A stretch of DNA of 64,000 nt from the NCBI RefSeq assembly GCF_000003195.3, contig NC_012871.2, positions 54,985,802 to 55,049,801 of the forward strand, in the 5' to 3' direction. Of this stretch, positions 54,573-64,000 are shown one piece after another. This DNA is from Sorghum bicolor (taxonomy: Eukaryota > Streptophyta > Magnoliopsida > Poales > Poaceae). How positions within the stretch are numbered: position 1 is the first letter of the stretch; each line of letters opens with the position of its first letter. The translations under genes and the position numbers were made by a program. Under the pieces are notes generated by a model. The model worked only from the letters and a program-made list of their open reading frames with translations, ran no database searches and was not told the origin of the DNA.

Positions 54573-57120
54573 TATATGCTTTAGTTTGGCAAGTTGGACA
54601 ATCAAGGGGAGGGGGGTGGGGGGGGGGGCAAGTTAGACTTCCAGCAGCCATAATCCCCTGAAACCTTGTCTCACCTGGATTCTGAGATTTTGGCAATAAG
54701 GGGTTCTAACTATAGTAACCCATCATATAATCGATCATATTTTGATTAAAATTTAATTATATAATAATCTGATTACTATAATCATGGATACTAAAACAGG
54801 TCCTTAATCATAGATCAGCATATGTGCTTATTTTTTTAGATTTATTTTAAGAAGTAATAGCATTATTTATTTTGTAGTTGGTAACGTGTTTCTTATACCA
54901 ACAAAGTACCTAAGGTGACTTTGTTAATTGTTTCTGCGTCAACTGCGTCGTGTCATTAAAAAAACATTGTGAAGCCATCCGTGAACGTATTATAATCTCC
55001 TTTTCTAGTACACTCATATGGTTCATGAATTTTCTGCCATGTAAGCCAAGTTGTACAAATTGAATTTCAAATAGGTTAAATTAATGAACTATTGACACTT
55101 TTTGTGGCTTTTGTTTTTTATTTTTTAAAAATGGCTTCTCCATTTAACGGTTAACATATATAGTTTATTCCCACAAGGTTATGGGTAGCATTAGTATCTA
55201 CTACTAGAAGATACTCCACAGGTTGTTGTGGGAATTATGAAGAATTTGGAATGAAATTAAGTGAAGATGATCTGGATATCTTGCAATTAAGAGATTAAAA
55301 ATTACTCACTAAGATGACATGGCTATTAGGCCACTCTAAGTGAGAAGTTTAAAAAAATGCAACTGCACTATCAAAATAAGTTTTATTGGGAATTTTATAA
55401 AAAAAACATTTCATTGATGTAGATTGTACTGAATTTTCCTATAAATTTGATCAAATTGAAAAGACTTTACTTGGAACAAAGTCAAAATGAACTATAATTT
55501 GGAACAGATTGGGTATTATAGACTAGAAATGGTCACAACATCAGTTATTACCTATCGTTTGGAGTTACCTTTGCTACAATTGAATTGGTTTCCGTATGAG
55601 CTTAGCAAATTTCTAGGTTGTATAAGGAAATCCTTTGGTTTTTTGTTGGTCCTATCCCATGATCATGTGTTGATCCTATCTTATGATCATGGAGTTCCAC
55701 TTGCAGCAACAGAAGATTATGCTTGTGAAGGAACAAAAGCTTCTAAATTATTGGAGTCAGTGATTTTATACCCACTCCACTCAGTTGCCCACTCCCCAGG
55801 TTAGAGGGTATCGCTGTCCAATGGCACCGTAGCAAGTAGCATCTCTCGGTAGTGATCTATATCATGGATAAGGGTATAAGGCCAAACCTGCAGCTTATTT
55901 ATATCATCATGCACTATAATAGTACTTTTTTTACTCGGGCTGGTGGATGCTGTTTCGTCGCGTGTCCAAGATGCCATGAAATTTAACAGATCGGGCAGTG
56001 ACACGCGGTGATGAGGCGGCTAGTGGTAGAGGACAAACAATAGTTCAACCGTCACATTCAGTTAACGATACTGACATACGAAAATGATGGAATTCGTCAT
56101 CCTAATGCAGCACGCAGGTTCTTATTTTTTTTTTTAAGACACGGGCTTATTCAGGTTAGAGGTGCAAGTGACTGATGCATGGCCAAAAATAAAAAAAATA
56201 CTGTCTAAAAATCGCCTAGAAAGTTGATGATTTTTGCTTCACAGGCGAGCGAGTCTGGAGAAAATCTGTGTGGTTGAAAAAACTTTGCTAGCAAATCCGA
56301 ATTAGCAATCATTAATCTTCATCACGACGAACATGATAAAACAACCATATATGGTTTTCTAGAGCGATACGGTAAATTCAATCTGCCTTTACAAGGATAG
56401 ATGGCCCCTAATATATGCACGCAGGCATTATTTCCTAACTGTGGTTGGAACCGCGCCTGTTATATTTAGACTCGGAACAAAGATTAGCCCATCCAAACGG
56501 AGCCTAAAAAGAAGCAAACTTGATATGAAGAAACAAATACTCACATAACGCGGCCACATTAGACAAGTTGGATTTCAATTCCGATTAAAAAGAAGCAAAC
56601 TTGATATGAAGAAATAAATACTCACCTTTTGATCTTTTTTCTCAGTCTTATATATTGACATTTTAGTGGGGGGAATGGATGTTCAATGTAGTGGAGTTGC
56701 TCGCATAAAGGTCAATTTCTTTGAATGGAAGAACTATATCCACCTTGCTGTGCTTTATACCAGTAAAAATTTTCACCAATTCCAGTAGAACATGTGTAAT
56801 TTCAGATTATTACGTACGTGATGACGAAAATAGATGGGACCTTCCACTTAATTATTCGCCGAGATATTTTGAGGGGAGCCGTAAGCTCACAATCAAGTAC
56901 CTACTAACGTACCTATCATAACATGAGGAATTGAAGTAGTTAAGAGATTTCATATATTTAGCCGAGCCAAATTAATTAAGGGCAGAGATTCACTGTATGT
57001 GTGTATATTGTTGCTGGGTATCGTACGTCTTCGCGCCGCATCGAAGTCGAAGATGATTCGCAAAAAAAGAAATCACCTACGCATGCAGTTTAGCTCTGGC
57101 AAATGCACATGCTCAGGCAT
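54573..57120. other. intergenic DNA, no gene supported
   Basis: This holds a G-rich run near 54605-54630 and otherwise AT-rich DNA. The AAGAAGCAAACTTGATATGAAGAA phrase occurs twice (56511 and 56590), a short local duplication. The plus-strand frame at 55487-55804 has no recognisable domain, splice support or promoter, and I do not call it a gene. Confidence 0.45.
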
Positions 57121-57480
57121 ATTTTTTTTTTTAAAACAAAGCAATCATTTTATTGCCTTCTCACGGATTCACTTGAATCCCGAGTTACCTAGGAGATTAC
57201 AAACTCTGGGAGGGGATCAGTCCAGACATAGAATTGATCCGGGTCCCAACTCAAGCCAACACGAGCAAGTTCACGAGCACAACTGTTACAAGATCGTGGC
57301 GCATGGACCACATCTACATGTACAAAATTCATAGAAATAAGAAATTTTGCTTCTCTAATGAGAACGCCAGCAGCCGAGAAGTCATAGTCATTAGATTGAA
57401 GCGCCTGTACAAAAACTGTTGAGTCTGAAATCCTGATCTTGATGGCGTGGCTCGATCGGGTTGCAGCTATATAGGCAGCG
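57121..57480 (-). pseudogene. 5'-truncated LINE remnant with RNase H-like C-terminus and poly(A)
   Basis: The minus-strand frame holds an RVT_3 / plant LINE-type RNase H tail: DSTVFVQALQS, then IREAKFLISMN, then HAPRSCNSCARELARVG. The A-run on the minus strand at 57121-57133 is a poly(A) tail directly after the coding end. The upstream RT and endonuclease are absent, as expected of incomplete target-primed reverse transcription. Confidence 0.65.
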
Positions 57481-57484
57481 AGGC

Positions 57485-58038
57485 AGCTAGTACCGGCTAC
57501 GCACATTCCCGGTCCCCCGCGCGCTGCGCTACAATACAACCAAAGCAACCTTGCATGTCACGGCCGGCACACAGGCACATTCCGGGGTGGTGTGTGGTGC
57601 CCAGCCGGCGGCGGCGATCATCAACTCCGGTCTGTCCTGTCCTGTGTATTTATCTTTAACTTGTCGTCAACAACAACCACTTATCATTGTCCGGCTGCTA
57701 ACAACTTATTTTATTCCGGGAATTCATGATTCTTCATGTACCCGCGCGCTAGAGATGGCGTGCCACTCGATCTCTCGCATGTTGAGCGTCCAATGTGGTT
57801 GGTCGTCGATGATATGCCTGTCGTCCGCATAGTTCCCGACTAAACCAAGATTTCTAATTAAATAAAATGGCTCGTCAAAATTTTACTGAAATTTATACTA
57901 ATAATGGATAGGAAGGAGTGTCAAGTTCAAACGAAAGAACCACCTTCCGTACGTGTGGCCATATATAGCACGTTCTGTACAGTGCCAGTCTGTCATAGTC
58001 TTTTTCTTTTTCTTAAGAAAGAAATACACGTACACTAC
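57485..58038. other. intergenic DNA, no gene supported
   Basis: GC-rich for the first 300 bp, then AT-rich. The overlapping short frames have no family resemblance. Confidence 0.4.
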
Positions 58039-58255
58039 GGCCTTGTTTAGTTCCGAAAAGATTTCGGATTTCGGTACTGTAGCACTTTCGTTTGTTTGTG
58101 ACAAATATTATCCAATTATGGACTAACTAGGATCAAAAGATTCGTCTCGCGATTTCCAGCTAAACTGTGTAATTAGTTTTTGCTTTCGTCTATATTTAAT
58201 ACTTCATGCATGTGTCGTAAGATTCGATGTGACGGAGAATTTTGAAAACTTTTTG
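58039..58255. mobile_element. truncated Tourist-like MITE
   Basis: The left end is GGCCTTGTTTAGTTCCG and the interior is typical (GTACTGTAGCACTTTCGTTTG, GATGTGACGG). The right inverted end is missing after GAATTTTGAAAACTTTTTG. Confidence 0.75.
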
Positions 58256-58354
58256 CTACATTATATATTGCAAAGCTCACGAGAAGAGACGTTCACGTGT
58301 GAGTGTGACACAGATCACATGTCTGCAGGCGGCTGACGGCCGTTGCATGCAGAG

Positions 58355-58358
<4 letters not shown>

Positions 58359-58400
<42 letters not shown>
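58359..58400. repeat. TA dinucleotide microsatellite
   Basis: About 42 bp of uninterrupted TA repeats. Confidence 0.95.
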
Positions 58401-61290
<2,890 letters not shown>

Positions 61291-61671
61291 AGCCTGAGAT
61301 CCAAAAACAACTCCTAAAAAAGTGGATCTTTTCCTTATTATATATATTATTATTGTGTATTCATTAAATTAATTAATGGATCTAACGTACAACTTCTAGG
61401 TACCGTTGGATATTTAGGAGTAATTTAATCTATAAAATATAAAGATATTTTAACAGATATGTGCACGTGAAATTTATTAGCAGAAGCTATGAACATGACC
61501 TATATATATTGATCATATGACCAAAAAAACAAAGCAACATCAGTTGGAAAAGTATACCTCGACATGGGACTAGGTGTCGTTCCCACTAGCAGTCGATATA
61601 GTGGGTTGTTCGATGTAATCGATCAACAATTTGCTCGGTGAAGATGAAACCATGTGTAGTCGTGCTTGCAC

Positions 61672-61747
61672 GTTGTCAAGTACTGGATCATCACTAGGAA
61701 GTAGTTGTCAAGTACTGGATCATCACTAGGAAGTAGTTGTCAAGTAA
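61672..61747. repeat. 32-bp tandem repeat, about 2.4 copies
   Basis: Unit 61672-61703 is repeated exactly at 61704-61735, then partly at 61736-61747. The unit starts GTTGTCAAGTACTGG. Confidence 0.92.
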
Positions 61748-62257
61748 GACTTTATGGACGTGAACTATATTGCCATTAGGTTCGACAGGCGTCAAGCAGA
61801 AGTGAGCAGTCACGTGGAGTTGTGTTACCAAAAAACATGACTGCCCTTACACACTCGAGCACGAGCAGATGTCATAGTTCGAATGCGAGGTACGTTGAAG
61901 GTGAAAACCCCTCTTATAGATGTGGTAGGTGAAAGACCAAGAGTAGAGGATATAAACAAGTGGAAGGTCCATCAACCAAAATAAACCAAAATTGTAACCA
62001 TAATCATATGAGTTATTAGTAACCACAACTATAACCAAGATCATTACAATTCTAGCCATCAACCAAAATCAATTCACCATATCTAGCGGGCTAGTCGGGT
62101 CTTAGTCATAGCGTGCGCTTACGATAAGCCTTTCGCCCCTCTCAATATCACAAAAGGTGCATAAAACACACATTTATTTAAGATAAGACACCTTTAGTCA
62201 AATTCACATATAGGATTAGAACTTTATACTACACCTAGCTTGTAGTATATGCCTATA

Positions 62258-62490
62258 CCCCTTTCATCCTAAAAAGAGTGACGTTTTAGGTTTTCGTGCC
62301 AGAAGTTTAACTCGATTTATAGAAAATACATACAATATTTATATCTTTAAGTAAATTTCTTAAAAAATTAGACTTAAAGATCTTTCCATGACACTAATTG
62401 TGTACTATAAATATTAATATTTTTTACTATATATTTAATTAAAGTTATTTCTTGGAAACACAAACAATATTTATTTTGAGACGGAGGGAG
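62258..62490. mobile_element. Stowaway/Mariner-like MITE
   Basis: The left end CCCCTTTCATCCTAAAAAGAG and the right end TTTTGAGACGGAGGGAG are imperfect inverses, each next to TA. The right end carries the CTCCCTCCGTC signature of this group. Confidence 0.5.
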
Positions 62491-63088
62491 TATATTTTAG
62501 GGGAGCCTAAGGATTTTCTTTTGAGGATTAATTGAATACAGAAATTGGGCCAGGCCCAATTAGTATCCAACAGATATACTTTTATTATCTTTGTATAATT
62601 CTAGCGTTCTCTCCGCTGACACCTCCGCCCTCGCGCAAACTCCCAGCGTCGTGGTGGGAGGAGGTTGCCGACTTGCCGTTGCTGTTGGCGTTTTCATTCC
62701 GACATGTGGCCCAGGAAACGAGACCGCGGGTTGGGCTCATTGCCTCCGCTGCCCTGCTGCCTAGGAGTGGTGGGCTGGTGGCGTGCGGCCCGGCCCGGCC
62801 CGGCCCGCGCGAAGCCAACCTAGTTTTAGTCACAGAGCGCACATATCTCGCAGCTCTAGGACATCGTGAAAATCACAATGCCAACGGCCTTGCTAACCTC
62901 CATGCCGGCGATGCTACGAAGTTGTTCCAAGAAATGCTCCAGAGGAACATCGCTCTAATTCATCGCACGATAGGGGCATATGATGCCAACTCAATACTTT
63001 GTATTTATATTGTATATGATATATGATGTAGTTTCAGAAGAAAAAGGGAAAATATGACATTTGTTTCAAAACAAAATGGAGACATTTA
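62491..63088. other. intergenic DNA with an open frame of unknown meaning
   Basis: The plus-strand frame at 62532-63026 (164 codons) passes through a GC-rich stretch with a CCCGG run at 62788-62808 but has no recognisable domain. Its ending in AT-rich DNA argues against a gene. Confidence 0.35.
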
Positions 63089-63416
63089 GGCCTTGTTTGC
63101 CACAGCTTAACTTTACTAGTGAAGCTGTTTTTTTAGAAAATAGCTTTATGAGCAACTTTCTAAATGAAGCTAAGCTACTTTGGAAAAAGTGTTTGGTAAA
63201 ATAGCGTCACCAACTACTTCTTATATAGATGGGAGAAAGAAATGAGAGAGAGAGAGCTGCAATAAACTACTTTTTTCAGCTTCATCTCACTCATGTTTCT
63301 GTAAGAGGAGAAGAAAAACAGCTTCACTCATGAAGCTATTTTAGAAACAAGTTTTTGGCAAAAAAAAAAACTCACAACAGCTCATGAAGCTGTTGTGAGT
63401 TGTACCAAACAGAGCC
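63089..63416. mobile_element. Tourist-like MITE, GGCCTTGTTTGCC type
   Basis: Ends GGCCTTGTTTGCCACAG and CCAAACAGAGCC with TTA on both sides (63086-63088 and 63417-63419). The interior has inverted GAAGCTGTT / AACAGCTTC blocks that would fold into a long hairpin. Confidence 0.75.
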
Positions 63417-63953
63417 TTATTGTGGTGGATTAAGATTTAAGCCCACTCAGATAGTCAGATTGTGTGATAGGCACACGACAGGACGGCCCTTCACTCCTGA
63501 ATACTATGCAATGAGAGGCCCAGGGCAACTCCACTCTCCATGACATGGCCTCGGACGAAAGAGATGGCCCGATCCGTTATTTACTGGAGTCCATTTAGCA
63601 ACGACACCATCGGCCCATCAGAACAACTGGGCCGAGTGAGCAACAGAAGTGTTTATTTACACTTCATTCATATATGTACCTTTGTTCTGAAAATCATCTC
63701 CTTTTGAACTATGCATGGTCCGAGGAGGCTTCACCTTTCACCCGTCAAAAGCAAAGGGGAGTATAATCTTCAAAAGGAAATAAAGTCTCACCTTTTCACC
63801 ACCACATTAATCCATTCCATTATTTCATTATTTGCATTCTTATTCTTCCATCCAACTAAATAAAACAAGAGATGAAAAGTTTGCTTTTTGTGGAGGCAGC
63901 GTTAGGCCAATACCAACGTAGGCATACAAGATCAGCAGCCTCATGAAAAATTA
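63417..63953. other. intergenic DNA, no gene supported
   Basis: No coding or structured feature recognised. Confidence 0.45.
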
Positions 63954-63956
63954 TTA

Positions 63957-64000
63957 GGCCTTGTTTAGTTCACTCTGAAAACCAAAAAGTTTTCAAGATT
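63957..64000. mobile_element. Tourist-like MITE, cut by the window end
   Basis: It starts GGCCTTGTTTAGTTCAC after TTA (63954-63956) and runs off the window. Confidence 0.7.

Noticed and set aside
55487..55804. 105-codon plus-strand frame
   Set aside because: No recognisable family, promoter or splice context, and AT-rich surroundings.

Overview
The window is nuclear DNA of a grass, most likely sorghum or a close relative. The evidence is many short DNA transposons with GGCCTTGTTTAGTT ends, CACTA elements carrying TTTGCCGAGTG repeats, large nested LTR retrotransposons, GT-AG introns with plant TATA boxes, and two ordinary plant genes. The species is inferred, not proven.

Layout. 1-10.3 kb is intergenic, with a Stowaway-like element, a non-autonomous CACTA (2361-3634), Tourist-like MITEs, an AAT/ATT microsatellite and a transposon-like block (8.6-10.3 kb). 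10329-22703 is a complete Ty3/gypsy element of the Tat lineage on the minus strand. It has two 688-bp LTRs differing at 8 sites, a 5-bp target duplication (CGATG), gag, protease, RT, two RNase H domains and integrase. Between integrase and its 3' LTR it carries an intron-containing gene on the opposite strand, encoding a plant mobile domain (PMD) plus coiled-coil protein with its own TATA box. 22779-24221 (minus) is an intact single-exon UDP-glycosyltransferase of UGT72B type; the gypsy element landed 75 bp past its stop codon.

24.6-25.2 kb is a CACTA relic. 27213-35527 is a broken Ty1/copia element, bounded by ACTGG duplications and split in its RT by an inverted 2363-bp solo LTR of a related family (29616-31978, duplication TGATG). 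35.5-43 kb is intergenic with nested MITEs and LINE ends. 43001-51831 (minus) is an intact full-size PDR/ABCG transporter. I could join 24 exons in phase to a 1449-residue product. From 52.2 kb to the end there is no convincing host gene: tandem MITEs, a LINE RNase H remnant, TA arrays, a 32-bp tandem repeat and further MITEs.

The two host genes are unrelated in sequence. Both would fit xenobiotic or secondary-metabolite handling (glucosylation and export), but nothing in the sequence links them. The most unusual object is the retrotransposon-borne antisense PMD gene, together with the dense GCCGAT/ATCGGC hexamer spread through that element.
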